Positions 16,666 to 28,601 of a stretch of 64,000 nt of DNA are shown here, piece by piece (within the stretch, counting starts at the first letter, position 1; each line of letters begins with the position of its first letter). The DNA comes from Chryseobacterium nakagawai (GTDB taxonomy: Bacteria > Bacteroidota > Bacteroidia > Flavobacteriales > Weeksellaceae), in NCBI RefSeq assembly GCF_900637665.1, contig NZ_LR134386.1, forward strand, positions 4,022,501-4,086,500. The letters are read 5' to 3'. The notes beneath the pieces are model-generated. The model did not search any database. It was not told the origin of the DNA and saw only the letters and a list, made by a program, of their open reading frames with translations. The position numbers were made by a program, and so were the translations under genes.

Positions 16666-17715
16666 TTATAGAATTAACATTGCGTCACCATAAGAATAGA
16701 ATTTATACTTTTCTTTTACGGCTTCTTCATAGGCATGCATGATAAAATCTCTTCCTGCAAATGCAGCAATCATCATAATTAATGTAGACTTCGGCGTGTG
16801 GAAGTTGGTAATCATAGAGTTAGCAACTCCGAAATCGTGAGGTGGATAAATGAATTTATTCGTCCAACCATTGAACGCTGAGATTTTTTTATTGGAAGAA
16901 ACGGAAGTTTCCAGTGCTCTCATTGTTGTAGTTCCTACTGCACAAACTCTTCTGTGAGATTCTACTGCTTTATTGATAATGGCAGCATTTTTCTCATCAA
17001 TGATGATCTCTTCAGATTCCATTTTATGCTTAGAAAGGTCTTCTACCTCAATTGGGTTGAAAGTTCCCAATCCTACGTGAAGCGTAACTTCAGCAAAATC
17101 GATCCCTTTAATCTCTAATCTTTTCATCAAATGTCTAGAGAAGTGAAGCCCTGCTGTAGGTGCAGCTACTGCTCCTTCTATTTTAGCATAGATTGTCTGA
17201 TATCTTTCTGCATCTTCTGGCTCTACTGCTCTTTTGATATATTTTGGAAGTGGAGTTTCTCCTAATTCCTTCAGTTTTGTTCTGAATTCATCGTAAGAAC
17301 CGTCGAATAAGAATCTCAATGTTCTTCCTCTTGATGTAGTGTTATCAATAACCTCAGCTACCAAAGACTCATCTTCAGTGAAAAATAATTTGTTACCAAT
17401 TCTGATTTTTCTTGCCGGATCTACCAAAACATCCCAAACTCTAGTTTCCTTATCAAGCTCTCTTAAAAGGAAAACTTCGATTTTAGCACCTGTTTTTTCT
17501 TTATTTCCATAAAGACGTGCAGGGAAAACTTTGGTGTTGTTGAAAATGAATAAATCACTCTCATCAAAATAATCCACTACATCTTTGAATAATTTGTGCT
17601 CAATAGTTTGTGTTTTTCTATCAAGAACCATTAATCTAGCCTCATCTCTGTGTTCTGATGGATGTTCTGCCAATAATTCTGCAGGAAGATCAAAATTAAA
17701 ATCTGATGTTTTCAT
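16666..17715 (-). CDS. queA: S-adenosylmethionine:tRNA ribosyltransferase-isomerase QueA
   Basis: A 349-residue enzyme of standard length. Landmarks: [28 protein letters not shown] at the N-terminus (split here as [12 protein letters not shown] and [11 protein letters not shown]), [35 protein letters not shown] and [19 protein letters not shown]. It transfers and isomerises the ribosyl group of SAM onto preQ1 in tRNA, giving epoxyqueuosine. Start at 17715 matches the family N-terminus. Transcribed from the promoter at 17771-17802, probably together with rlmN, another tRNA/rRNA modification gene. Confidence 0.96.
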   Translation of the reverse strand: MKTSDFNFDLPAELLAEHPSEHRDEARLMVLDRKTQTIEHKLFKDVVDYFDESDLFIFNNTKVFPARLYGNKEKTGAKIEVFLLRELDKETRVWDVLVDPARKIRIGNKLFFTEDESLVAEVIDNTTSRGRTLRFLFDGSYDEFRTKLKELGETPLPKYIKRAVEPEDAERYQTIYAKIEGAVAAPTAGLHFSRHLMKRLEIKGIDFAEVTLHVGLGTFNPIEVEDLSKHKMESEEIIIDEKNAAIINKAVESHRRVCAVGTTTMRALETSVSSNKKISAFNGWTNKFIYPPHDFGVANSMITNFHTPKSTLIMMIAAFAGRDFIMHAYEEAVKEKYKFYSYGDAMLIL

Positions 17716-18024
17716 TTTTTAAATTACGGTTTAAAAATTATTGAAATTACAAGGTGTAATTTTCGGAGTGCAAATATACGACATTGAACACCCCTTTGTC
17801 AAGTATTATTTGCAATCAAATGTAAAACCATGATTACATGGGAGTTTTTACGTTAAAAAAGTTTATTTTAGTCAAAAAATAAAATAGATTGATGGAATTA
17901 GTTGGCAAAATTACTTTCTGAACGATCCGCATCTCATTTCTATAATAAAAAGAAACAAAGAGAGGTCTACAGAATCTTCCCTTCTATTTGAAATATTATA
18001 ACAACTCTAAAACTATTCATTAAT
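17716..18024. other. Divergent intergenic region (309 bp) between queA and the AIM24 gene
   Basis: It holds the queA promoter near its left end and otherwise AT-rich sequence without open frames. No clear promoter could be assigned to the AIM24 gene on the right. Confidence 0.5.
17771..17802 (-). promoter_or_regulatory. Promoter of the queA-rlmN transcript
   Basis: On the minus strand TTGACA begins at 17802 and TATATTTG occupies 17778-17771, a full match to TAnnTTTG with a 21-nt spacer after TTG. The leader would be about 50 nt. Confidence 0.7.
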
Positions 18025-18717
18025 ATGAGCAAATATTCAATTGAAGCATTTATCAACGAAACAAAAGAGAATCCACAACAGAGAGATTATTTTGAACTGG
18101 AAACCAAGCACCTTTTAGAAATTAATCTTAATAATCAAGCGGTATGGACGAAAAAAGGCAGTATGGTAAGCTATGTGGGAAATATCAATTTCGAAAGACA
18201 GGGAATGCTGGCAGGAGGTATTGGTAACCTTTTGAAAAAAGCCATCAGTGGTGAAGGAAGTAAACTGATGAAGGCTGAAGGTACTGGAAAACTCTATGTA
18301 GCAGACTCTGGCAAGAAAGTTCGTATCCTTTACCTGAATAATGAATCCGTTTGTGTAAATGGAAATGACGTACTGGCTCATGAACAAAGCGTAAAAAGTG
18401 ACATTACCATGCTGAAAAGTATCGCTGGAATGATGTCGGGTGGTCTTTTTCAGGTAAAACTTTCCGGAAGCGGACATATTGCGATTACCACACACGGCGA
18501 TCCTTTAACTTTACTGGTGACTCCTGACACACCGGTTTTCACAGATCCAAATGCCACAGTTGCCTGGTCCGGAAATCTCAGCCCGGAACTGAAGACAAAT
18601 GTTTCTTTTAAAAGCCTTATCGGAAGAGGAAGTGGCGAAGAGTTCCAGATGAAGTTCTCCGGACATGGATGGGTACTGATTCAACCTTATGAGGAAGTGT
18701 ACTTTATGGAAAAATAA
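18025..18717 (+). CDS. AIM24-family protein
   Basis: A 230-residue beta-rich protein. Typical AIM24 features are the alternating strands with glycine turns: AVWTKKGSMVSYVGNINFERQGM, GEGSKLMKAEGTGKLYVAD, MMSGGLFQVKLSGSGHIAI, and GEEFQMKFSGHGWVLIQP. The family is named for a yeast mitochondrial protein and has a double-stranded beta-helix fold; bacterial members have no established role. No signal peptide. The next gene starts about 50 bp downstream on the same strand and may be co-transcribed. Confidence 0.88.
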   Translation: MSKYSIEAFINETKENPQQRDYFELETKHLLEINLNNQAVWTKKGSMVSYVGNINFERQGMLAGGIGNLLKKAISGEGSKLMKAEGTGKLYVADSGKKVRILYLNNESVCVNGNDVLAHEQSVKSDITMLKSIAGMMSGGLFQVKLSGSGHIAITTHGDPLTLLVTPDTPVFTDPNATVAWSGNLSPELKTNVSFKSLIGRGSGEEFQMKFSGHGWVLIQPYEEVYFMEK

Positions 18718-18770
18718 GTACACTTAACTTGGGCAATTTTTGTATTTTCGTACTCACTAAAACAAAGCGG

Positions 18771-20306
18771 ATGAATACCCTGATCAAGTTAGTTTTTGTA
18801 CTGATTATCTTTCCTACTACAATTATTGCCCAATCATCAAAGAAAAATTATAATTACAATATAGACCTTCTTCATATGCCCAATGATGAAGTCACGGTTT
18901 CTTTTACTCCACCCAAGAACAATCTTAAACAGGGGAAATTTATTATTCCAAAACTGGTTCCGGGATTTTATCAGGCTATGAATTTCGGACAGTATGTTTC
19001 TAATCTGGTGGCTACGGATAAAAATGGAAAAAAAATACCTACCGAACGTTTGGATCAAAATAGCTGGATGATATATAATCTTAAGCGTGTCAATAAAATA
19101 TCCTATAAGGTGGCTGATGGATGGGACTCTTTAGAAAAGGATACGCATGAAGCTAAATCTGCCGGCAGTATGTTTATTAAAGATAGCGTTTTTGTGATCA
19201 ATTATAATTCTCTCGTGGGGTATTTTGAAGAAATAAAAGATCTTCCTTATCAAATCAATATTACAAAAAATAAGGATTTTTATGCTTCGTCTGCTTTGGG
19301 TTACAAACAGAAAGATAAAAATACGGATATAGTTTTGGCAAAAAATTATAGACAGTTGGTGGACTCTCCCGTTTTATATTGTGTTCCTGATACAACCTGG
19401 CTGAAAATAGGCCATACTGAAGTGCTTATTTCGTTTTATAATAAAAAAGAACGACAGTATTCAAAAGTGATAGCTCATGAGATAGAGAATATTTTGAAAA
19501 ACCAGCAAGCCTATCTGGGTGGAACATTACCAGTAAATAAGTATGCTTTTCTGATTTATTATGAATCTTCTAATGAGCAGGGATTTCTGGGTGATGGGCT
19601 GGAACATTCTCATTCTACGGTATGCCTCTACCGTTCTGGAAGTATGAAGTTTCTTCCTAATGCTTTAAATAGAGTGGCTTCTCACGAATTTTTCCATATA
19701 GTGACTCCGCTTAATATTCATTCCGGAGAAATTCAGCATTACGATTTTTTGAATCCTGTTATGTCTAAACATCTATGGCTGTATGAGGGGATGACGGAAT
19801 ATGCAACCATTCATATGCCTATAAAACAAAAAATGATCAGTTTGGAAGATTTTGAAAAAACCCTTGAAGAAAAGATAAAAGGGATGAAAGAATTTGATGA
19901 CAAACTATCTTTCACAGAAATCAGTAAAAATGCCATGACCAGACAGGATCAGTATATGAATTTTTACCAAAAAGGTCCATTATTAGGATTATGCCTGGAT
20001 ATAAGATTACGGGAACTTTCAGGAGGAAAAATGGGCACTCAGGATCTGATGCTGCAATTGATGAAAAAGTACGGGGAAGGTAAATATTTTAATGATGATG
20101 ATTTATTTGATGAGATTACAAAAATGACTTATCCTGAAATACGTACGTTCTTTCAAGATTTTATAGAAGGCACTCAACCTGTTCCTTTCAAAGAATATCT
20201 GTCAAAAGTTGGTTTTACTTATGATGAGAGTACGGGAAAAGTAAATCTTATGTCAAACCCAGATTCAAAGGAACTGGCTTTAAGAAAAGCATGGATAGAT
20301 CAGTAA
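18771..20306 (+). CDS. Secreted M61-like (glycyl aminopeptidase-type) metallopeptidase
   Basis: A 511-residue protein from the ATG at 18771, which gives a good signal peptide (MNTLIKLVFVLIIFPTTIIAQ, shown in parts: basic start, hydrophobic core, cut near 21). The longer frame from 18729 adds 14 residues and was not used. The zinc site is HEFFH at 305-309 with the third ligand Glu339 in LYEGMTEY, as in family M61. N-terminal beta domain (residues 30-200) and a C-terminal helical part follow the family plan; a PDZ domain, common at the C-terminus of M61 enzymes, is only partly suggested by the last 40 residues. Likely periplasmic or surface peptidase. Confidence 0.85.
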   Translation: MNTLIKLVFVLIIFPTTIIAQSSKKNYNYNIDLLHMPNDEVTVSFTPPKNNLKQGKFIIPKLVPGFYQAMNFGQYVSNLVATDKNGKKIPTERLDQNSWMIYNLKRVNKISYKVADGWDSLEKDTHEAKSAGSMFIKDSVFVINYNSLVGYFEEIKDLPYQINITKNKDFYASSALGYKQKDKNTDIVLAKNYRQLVDSPVLYCVPDTTWLKIGHTEVLISFYNKKERQYSKVIAHEIENILKNQQAYLGGTLPVNKYAFLIYYESSNEQGFLGDGLEHSHSTVCLYRSGSMKFLPNALNRVASHEFFHIVTPLNIHSGEIQHYDFLNPVMSKHLWLYEGMTEYATIHMPIKQKMISLEDFEKTLEEKIKGMKEFDDKLSFTEISKNAMTRQDQYMNFYQKGPLLGLCLDIRLRELSGGKMGTQDLMLQLMKKYGEGKYFNDDDLFDEITKMTYPEIRTFFQDFIEGTQPVPFKEYLSKVGFTYDESTGKVNLMSNPDSKELALRKAWIDQ

Positions 20307-20353
20307 GCTTTAATAAATACCCTCATCTAGTTACCTTATAAAAAACTGTTACT

Positions 20354-21427
20354 ATGAAAAAACAACTTTCAGGATTATTATTAATCTTAATTCATTTTGC
20401 CTACCCACAAATACAGAAAGTTGAGCAAGTGATAGACTCCTGTGTAAAGAGAGATAATTTTAATGGTTCTGTTCTATTGGCCAAAAACGGAAAGACAGAA
20501 TTACTTACTTATAAAGGTTTATCCAACAGGCATTATAACATTCCTTTTTCTGATGAAACCAGATTTCATATTTTTTCACTTACTAAGACTTTTACCGCTG
20601 TATTAATCATGCAGCTTTATGAAAGAGGAAAAATAAATCTGGACGCTCCTATTTCCACCTATTATCCAGAATACAAAGGGGAAGCGGCAAAGAAAGCAAC
20701 CATAAAAAATCTTCTTACCTACAGCAGTGGGCGGGAAAATAAGGACATCAGTTCACCAGAACTTATTCATCAGGCTTATGACAATACCCTCTGGAACTTA
20801 GATGATTTTATCACGACTTTTCTTTCTGAAAAATTAGTAGACCAACCCGGAACAAAGTTTAGCTATAACAATGGAGATTTTATACTATTAGGTAAAATTA
20901 TTGAGAAAATCTATAACAAACCTTTTGAAGAAGTTCTCAAAGAACAAATACTCGTTCCTCTCAAAATGGAGAATACCGGTTTTCTTCATCACAATGATAT
21001 CATTAAAAATATAGATGAAGGTTACTCAGCTGATCCATCTGATTCATTTGCTCTTCATACCCCTACTAATACTTATATTGATAATTTTTACTCTGCCGGA
21101 GCGATGTATTCTACTCCTAAGGATTTATTAATTTTTGACCAGGCAATATTCAATTCTGTACTCTTTTCCAAAAAAACGTTGGCTATAATGCTTACCGCTG
21201 ACCCAAAACTGGAAGATACGGCATTAGGTTTTTGGGTATATCCTAAAAAATTCGGTTCCATCAATACTCTATTTGCAGAACGTCAGGGAGAAGGTTACGG
21301 GCATAGTGCCAATTGGGTACATTTAGTTGATAAAGATCTTAGTATTATCATTCTATCCAACACCAAAAGCATTCAATACCTAAACAAAATGAGAGAAAGA
21401 TTAATTAAGGCTTACTATGGGCAATAA
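20354..21427 (+). CDS. Exported serine hydrolase of the beta-lactamase/PBP-like superfamily
   Basis: A 357-residue protein with a signal peptide (about 1-19, LLLILIHFAYPQ). The class C-type active site is visible: Ser75-Leu-Thr-Lys78 in FSLTKTF, Tyr171-Asn-Asn in FSYNNGDF, and a third motif HSAN near 314. The overall pattern (FNGSVLLAKNGK, LTYSSGREN, VPLKMENTGF) is that of Pfam Beta-lactamase serine hydrolases, which include esterases, D-aminopeptidases and DD-peptidases. Antibiotic resistance should not be assumed. It lies 47 bp after the M61 gene on the same strand. Confidence 0.88.
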   Translation: MKKQLSGLLLILIHFAYPQIQKVEQVIDSCVKRDNFNGSVLLAKNGKTELLTYKGLSNRHYNIPFSDETRFHIFSLTKTFTAVLIMQLYERGKINLDAPISTYYPEYKGEAAKKATIKNLLTYSSGRENKDISSPELIHQAYDNTLWNLDDFITTFLSEKLVDQPGTKFSYNNGDFILLGKIIEKIYNKPFEEVLKEQILVPLKMENTGFLHHNDIIKNIDEGYSADPSDSFALHTPTNTYIDNFYSAGAMYSTPKDLLIFDQAIFNSVLFSKKTLAIMLTADPKLEDTALGFWVYPKKFGSINTLFAERQGEGYGHSANWVHLVDKDLSIIILSNTKSIQYLNKMRERLIKAYYGQ

Positions 21428-21479
21428 TTCTTTTTAAATTTAGATTTGAGACTTGCGTTTATGCCTTACAACAGTTAAA

Positions 21480-21560
21480 TTTTCAAATCCAAAATACATA
21501 CAGCATCCCAAAACTCTCCCAATCTGGTATTCTCCTATCCTCAAACCTGCAACTCTATAA
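21480..21560. repeat. C/A-skewed degenerate tract, one of four in the window
   Basis: A stretch of short degenerate units (CCCAAAACTCTCCCAATC, TCCTCAAACCTGCAACTC) with strong strand skew and no open frame. Its reverse complement reads as GAGAGTTTTGGG-type units similar to tracts near 25070-25120, 42424-42480 and 43369-43430. Confidence 0.4.
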
Positions 21561-21613
21561 CTCCCACTCCATCGTCGTTTGCAAAAGTTTTAATATATTT
21601 AGAAAAAAAATAG

Positions 21614-23899
<2,286 letters not shown>

Positions 23900-23909
<10 letters not shown>

Positions 23910-24931
23910 ATAATATTGTAACCCAGTTTATCAATACAGTCAATTATACTCTTTCTCCTATCAATGACGGGCTCATTAATACAACTTATCTTTTAGAAGA
24001 TCTGGATCAGCAGAAAAGGTTTATTCTGCAAAAGATCAATCAGGCAGTTTTCAAACAGCCAGAAGTCATTATCAATAACCATATCATTATTAATAAGCTT
24101 CTTGAAAAAGGAAACTATCCTTTACAATACGTAATACCAATCTCTTCTTTATCAGGAAATTTAATTGTAAAAGATAAAAATGAAGGATCATGGAGAATGA
24201 CCGCCTTCATAGAAGACACTCAGACCTTTTTCAAAATCCCTGATCCGGAAACGGCTTATACATCTGCAAAAGCAATAGGCTGCTTTCTGAGCACAATCAA
24301 TGCTGGAGATATTCCAGACATTCAAACTCCACTTCCTGATTTTGTTAATTTTGAAAAAAGAATTTTGGATTATAAAGCAGCATTACAAACTTCAGACCAG
24401 AAATTGAAGGCTAATGCTGCTGCAGAAATTGAATTTACCAATCAACTTTTATCACTTCCCCAGCAGTGGATTGCTATGGTAAATAATCTTAGCCTCCCCC
24501 AAAGGATTATTCATGGAGATCCGAATGTCAGAAATATTCTTTTCAAAGAATCTAAACCTCATGCTATCATTGACCTGGATACGATCATGATCTCTACCCT
24601 ATTATATGATTTCGGGGATATTGCCAGATCCTATACCAATAATACTGTTGAAGATGACAGAATGGCTACAGAGAATTTCAATGCTGAAATTTATCAGGCT
24701 GTAAAAGAAGGTTTTTTATCTGAATTAAAAGAAACATTAGTTGCCCAAGAGCGCGAAAATCTTGATTATGCAGCTCAGGTGGTCATCTACATTCAGGCAG
24801 TACGATTTCTAACGGATTATCTGAATGGAAGTACTTATTATTCTATACAACATCCTGAACATAATCTGGATAGGACGAAGAATCAATTGGAATTATTGAA
24901 AGGATTGAGAGAATACTTAGGATATGAATGA
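23900..24931 (+). CDS. Aminoglycoside-phosphotransferase-fold kinase, N-acetylhexosamine 1-kinase-like
   Basis: A 343-residue protein with the APH/choline-kinase fold. The N-lobe has INDGLINTTYLLED and FILQKINQAVF; the catalytic loop is RIIHGDPNVRNILF and the metal-binding motif is AIIDLDTIM. This pattern and length match NahK, which phosphorylates GlcNAc or GalNAc at C1. It overlaps the nucleotidyltransferase by 10 bp and sits two genes after a GalNAc-releasing GH109 enzyme, which makes an N-acetylhexosamine substrate likely. It is the last gene of the operon; no hairpin terminator is obvious. Confidence 0.85.
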
Positions 24932-24968
24932 TTTTTATGTTCTTTACTAAAAATGAGATACAAAATTT

Positions 24969-25036
24969 AGATTCTTACGGAATGACAAACAAAACGAGTA
25001 GACTATTCCTACACTTTATCATTCCGTAGAAATTCA
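24969..25036. repeat. Imperfect inverted repeat (ACGGAATGACAAA type)
   Basis: GATTCTTACGGAATGACAAA on the left faces TTTATCATTCCGTAGAAATTC on the right. The arms are long but imperfect and enclose about 30 bp. It may act as a weak terminator for the HexNAc operon or be a dispersed palindromic repeat. Confidence 0.5.
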
Positions 25037-25122
25037 TACTTTTATATAGGCTTTTTCTGTCTCCATCATCAAAAACTTAAAACTCATCATACACTCTAAT
25101 ATGCTAAACCCTCAAAACTCAA

Positions 25123-25620
25123 TCACCCCAGAAACTCCAATATTTTCTTCCATTCTTTAAACTTTTTTTCAAAAGAAATGGTATGAAGCGGGCTAGTGGA
25201 TGGCATTAGAAAAATGGGAAGCTTATAGCTTTTTCCTAAAAGCTTTTGCAGACTCTTATACGATTTCCCTCCGTTACAGAAAATTGCTTTCACATTAGGG
25301 TGTCCTTCCAACAGTTTCCCAATCTGATTAGCTTCTTCATTTTTAATCTCAGAATCAAGACTTCCTTTTCTTTCGCAGGAATCAATGACATCCCAAAGAG
25401 CAATGTGATGTTCCTTTAAGATCTCAATTCTTTTGGGATAATCTTCGGTAAATTCTTCATTCAACAATTCCAGGATGATCTTCCAGAATTTGTTTTGTGG
25501 ATGGGCGTAATATTGCTGCATTTCCAATGATTTTATTCCGGGAATAGAACCCAGAATTAAAATTTCAGACTGTTCATCTATGAGAGGGGGAAATGATGAA
25601 ATACGGTTTTGCATAATCAA
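25123..25620 (-). CDS. Uracil-DNA-glycosylase-superfamily enzyme, deoxyinosine glycosylase type
   Basis: A 165-residue protein. Motif 1 is LGSIPGIKSLEMQQYYAHPQ (with ILGS-P) and motif 2 is LPSTSPLH, and FCNGGKSYKSL sits between. These match the UDG family 6 / hypoxanthine-DNA glycosylase branch, which removes deaminated adenine from DNA. The gene reads as single and complete. Two in-frame starts lie two codons apart; the first is reported. Family-level call is strong, preferred base is inference. Confidence 0.85.
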   Translation of the reverse strand: MIMQNRISSFPPLIDEQSEILILGSIPGIKSLEMQQYYAHPQNKFWKIILELLNEEFTEDYPKRIEILKEHHIALWDVIDSCERKGSLDSEIKNEEANQIGKLLEGHPNVKAIFCNGGKSYKSLQKLLGKSYKLPIFLMPSTSPLHTISFEKKFKEWKKILEFLG

Positions 25621-25680
25621 ATATATAACTATTTTATTTTCTTTGGGTGAGGGAGATTTAAATCATTAATTTTTAGGTTT

Positions 25681-25837
25681 CGGCTAAAGCCATTGGAATT
25701 TATTGATGATAAGCAGAGTGGGCTAAAGCCCGATCCTATTGATTTTTTGATCTTTCTCTACCCTATTAATTAAGAAACTATTACCTCCTAAAATCATTGG
25801 ACTTTTCACCATAAAAAAAGCGGGCTAAAGCCCGCTT
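25681..25837. repeat. Three copies of a GGCTAAAGCC palindrome; the last is a terminator
   Basis: CGGCTAAAGCC at 25681, GGGCTAAAGCCC at 25720 and AAGCGGGCTAAAGCCCGCTT at 25818-25837 lie in one intergenic gap, each followed after a few bases by (T)ATTGAT. The third copy has a 9-bp stem and on the minus strand is followed by a T-run, so it also terminates the S9 peptidase gene that ends at 25851. Confidence 0.7.
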
Positions 25838-25850
25838 CTATTGATATATA

Positions 25851-27845
25851 TTATAATGTTTCTTTTAACCAGTCAAAGAATTCTCTTTGCCATACCAATC
25901 CGTTTTGTGGATGAAGTACCCAGTGATTTTCATTCGGGAAATACAACAGTTTAGATTTTAATCCTCTTAGTTTTGCTGCCTGGAAAGCTTCTTGTCCCTG
26001 CTCGTAAGGTACACGGAAATCAATTCCTCCCTGAACGATCATAATTGGCTTGTTCCATTTTTCTACAAAATTGCTTGGGTTAAACTCTGTATAAGCTTTT
26101 GGCTGTGGTTTTTCCCATGGTGAACCAATATCCCAATTCGCAAACCAAAGTTCTTCAGTAGTCAGATACCATGATTTCATATCGAATAATCCATCATGAG
26201 CAATGAATGTTTTGAATCTGTTTTCGTGAATTCCAGCTAGCATAAATACACTATATCCTCCGTAACTTGCTCCAACAGCTGCTACTCTGTCACCATCTAC
26301 ATACGGTAATGTTTTTGCATAATCTGTAGCTGCAAGGTAATCTCTCATTGGTTGTCCACCCCAATCTCTTGAGATGTCTTCATTCCATTTTGTTCCCCAG
26401 CCCGGCATACCTCTTCTGTTTGGGGCTACTACGATATAATCGTTTGCTGTCATTAGGGCAAAATTCCATCTTACGCTGAAATATTGTGTTAATGCAGACT
26501 GTGGCCCTCCCTGGCAATATACTAATGTTGGGTATTTTTTATTAGGATCAAAATTCGGCGGATAATGGAACCATACGCCCATTTCTTTACCATCCGAAGT
26601 TTTTACCATTTTAAGCTCAGATTTCCCTTGTGCTAACTTCGCATAAGTATCTTTATTTGCTTCAGTAACCTGCTTCATTTCTCCGTTTTTAAGGTTTACA
26701 GAGAATAATTCTGTAGCATGGTTTACATCTGTTCTTCCTACTATGACCGAAGTTTTATTATCTGTAAAAATTTCATTCACATCAAAATCTCCTTTGGTGA
26801 TCTGCTGTACTTTTGCAGACTTTGAATCTAAAGAGAACAATTGTTTTGTTCCTCTGTAAGCTGCTGTGAAATAGATTGTCTTTGAATCTGCACCCCAAAG
26901 TACATCTCCTGAAACGCTGTCATCCCAGCCTGCTGTAAGATTTGTAATCTTTCCTGTTTTCCAGTCCAGAATTTTTACATCATTTTTATCAGCCTCATAA
27001 CCATCTCTGGCCATACTCTGCCAGATTAAAGATTTTCCATCCGGGCTAAATTTTGGATTGACATCATACCCTTTGTTTGCCTCAGTCAGGTTTTTAGTAG
27101 TTCCTGTAGCCAGATCATAAGCAAAGATATCGGTATTGGTACTGGTTGCGTATTCTTTACCACTTTTTGGTTTGGTAACATATAAAAGCTGTGCAGAATC
27201 CGGGCTCCACACAAAATCTTCAGCACCACCAAAAGGTCTTTGAGGGGAATCCCATGTTTTTCCTTCCAATAAATCTTTAGCTGCTTCTACTTTATCTGAG
27301 GTGTTTACTACAAATACGTGGTTATATTTTCCTTCATTGAAGTAATCCCAGTGTCTGTGGTTAAGGTCTGTATATACCTGAGCGGTAGTTTTAGGAGTAT
27401 CATTGTACTTGTCTTTCCCCATTAATTTCTCTACCAATACCTGTTTACTGAAAGCAATTCTTTTCCCATCCGGAGAAATAACAATATTGTCAGCCTCACC
27501 AATCGTATAGAATTCTGTCCATGTTTTTCCGGCATCTTTTGAAAGATAGATTTTATCTCCTTCCTGAGCGTAAATCCCATTTCTATCCCACTGGATCAAT
27601 GCTTTTTTACCGAAATCGATTTTGGAAGCCTGGTGATTAAGAACATTCAGAAAATAGTTCTCATTTTTTGTTTTTTCAGTTTTCAGATCTACCTGTCCTA
27701 CTTTATAAATAAGGGATGCCTGATCCGGAGAAACAGCCTGTACTCCTACTTTTTTCAAAGTCCAAAGAATTTCAGGTGTCATTAATTGTTGTGCATTCAT
27801 TAAGAGCGGAGCTGCCAGAGCCAGCAGGCTGTACTTAAGTTTCAT
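25851..27845 (-). CDS. Secreted S9-family prolyl oligopeptidase / dipeptidyl peptidase
   Basis: About 664 residues from the ATG at 27845, which gives the better signal peptide (MKLKYSLLALAAPLLMNAQQ); an ATG four codons upstream is also possible. The N-terminal two thirds form a WD40-like propeller (repeats such as FSPDGKSLIWQS and WGADSKTIYFTA). The C-terminal alpha/beta-hydrolase domain has the triad, numbered from the longer start: Ser531 in GASYGGYS, Asp613 in GGIDFRVP and His645 in NENHWV. It cleaves peptides in the periplasm. A TAACTTTG -7 element lies on the minus strand at 27928-27921. Confidence 0.92.
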   Translation of the reverse strand: MKLKYSLLALAAPLLMNAQQLMTPEILWTLKKVGVQAVSPDQASLIYKVGQVDLKTEKTKNENYFLNVLNHQASKIDFGKKALIQWDRNGIYAQEGDKIYLSKDAGKTWTEFYTIGEADNIVISPDGKRIAFSKQVLVEKLMGKDKYNDTPKTTAQVYTDLNHRHWDYFNEGKYNHVFVVNTSDKVEAAKDLLEGKTWDSPQRPFGGAEDFVWSPDSAQLLYVTKPKSGKEYATSTNTDIFAYDLATGTTKNLTEANKGYDVNPKFSPDGKSLIWQSMARDGYEADKNDVKILDWKTGKITNLTAGWDDSVSGDVLWGADSKTIYFTAAYRGTKQLFSLDSKSAKVQQITKGDFDVNEIFTDNKTSVIVGRTDVNHATELFSVNLKNGEMKQVTEANKDTYAKLAQGKSELKMVKTSDGKEMGVWFHYPPNFDPNKKYPTLVYCQGGPQSALTQYFSVRWNFALMTANDYIVVAPNRRGMPGWGTKWNEDISRDWGGQPMRDYLAATDYAKTLPYVDGDRVAAVGASYGGYSVFMLAGIHENRFKTFIAHDGLFDMKSWYLTTEELWFANWDIGSPWEKPQPKAYTEFNPSNFVEKWNKPIMIVQGGIDFRVPYEQGQEAFQAAKLRGLKSKLLYFPNENHWVLHPQNGLVWQREFFDWLKETL

Positions 27846-28084
27846 ATGTTCATTCATTTTTAGCGGATCAGTAAAACCACACTGATTTCATCAAATCCTT
27901 TCATTAAATTCAAAGATTGCCAAAGTTAGTATTTAAAATAAAAATTACCGAAAGAATTAACAATAAAATTGATGGTCTGAAACAAATATTGAAAAATAAA
28001 GATGACCAATGAATAAAACAAAAGGGTGAATACTGAAATTTACTTCATCTATTCCTATTTACCCCTTTACTTTCAGGCAAAAAA

Positions 28085-28118
28085 AAAAGTCCGTTGGCAA
28101 AAACACCAACGGACTTTT
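28085..28118 (-). terminator. Terminator after the small PF04020-type membrane gene
   Basis: A 13-bp stem AAAAGTCCGTTGG (28085-28097) pairs with 28106-28118 over an 8-nt loop; on the minus strand it ends in an uninterrupted T-run. Confidence 0.85.
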
Positions 28119-28137
28119 CAATTTTTATTTTTATCTG

Positions 28138-28482
28138 TTAATCCCCATCTGAGAACATTGAATTCGCCAGAGAAGTCACGATTGATAATAATATACTGAA
28201 GACAAATGCCCACCAAAAGCCATCTACTACCATACTGTCTATGAAATAATCAGCAATCAGGATAATAGCTGCATTAATAACCAATGCAAAGAATCCTAAG
28301 GTTAGGATGGTAAGGGGAAGCCCAAACAGGCTTAAAATAGGTTTTACAAATATGTTTAAAACCCCAAGTACAATAGCAAAGATAATTGCTGATGAAAAAC
28401 CTTCAAAGTGTACTCCCGGTAAAATTTTAGTTAAAAGGTACGCCACAATTGCTGTGACGAACAAACGGATAATTAAGTTCAT
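28138..28482 (-). CDS. Small four-helix membrane protein, 'phage holin family' (PF04020-like)
   Basis: A 114-residue membrane protein with four predicted helices and short loops. The signature KILPGVHFEGFSSAIIFAIVLG and NIFVKPILSLFGLPLTILTLG (as VKPIL ... LPLTILTLG) is that of the widespread PF04020 family, named phage holin by database habit only. There is no phage gene near it, so a membrane or envelope role in the cell itself is more likely. It has its own terminator. Confidence 0.85.
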   Translation of the reverse strand: MNLIIRLFVTAIVAYLLTKILPGVHFEGFSSAIIFAIVLGVLNIFVKPILSLFGLPLTILTLGFFALVINAAIILIADYFIDSMVVDGFWWAFVFSILLSIVTSLANSMFSDGD

Positions 28483-28601
28483 TTCGTAATTTTTTAATAG
28501 TTATGGGATGTAAGGAGCAAAAGCCATTCCATTTCGATGAAAAAAATTTCTTTAAATCCTTTATTTAAGGAAGATTTTGCTTAATTCAGGTTAAAAATGG
28601 G

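Noticed and set aside
20354..21427. Calling the serine hydrolase an antibiotic-resistance beta-lactamase
   Set aside because: The SxxK/YxN pattern is shared by esterases and peptidases, and no AmpC-specific feature was recognised.
28138..28482. Possible prophage remnant from the 'phage holin family' name
   Set aside because: PF04020 proteins are common chromosomal membrane proteins and no phage gene lies around it.
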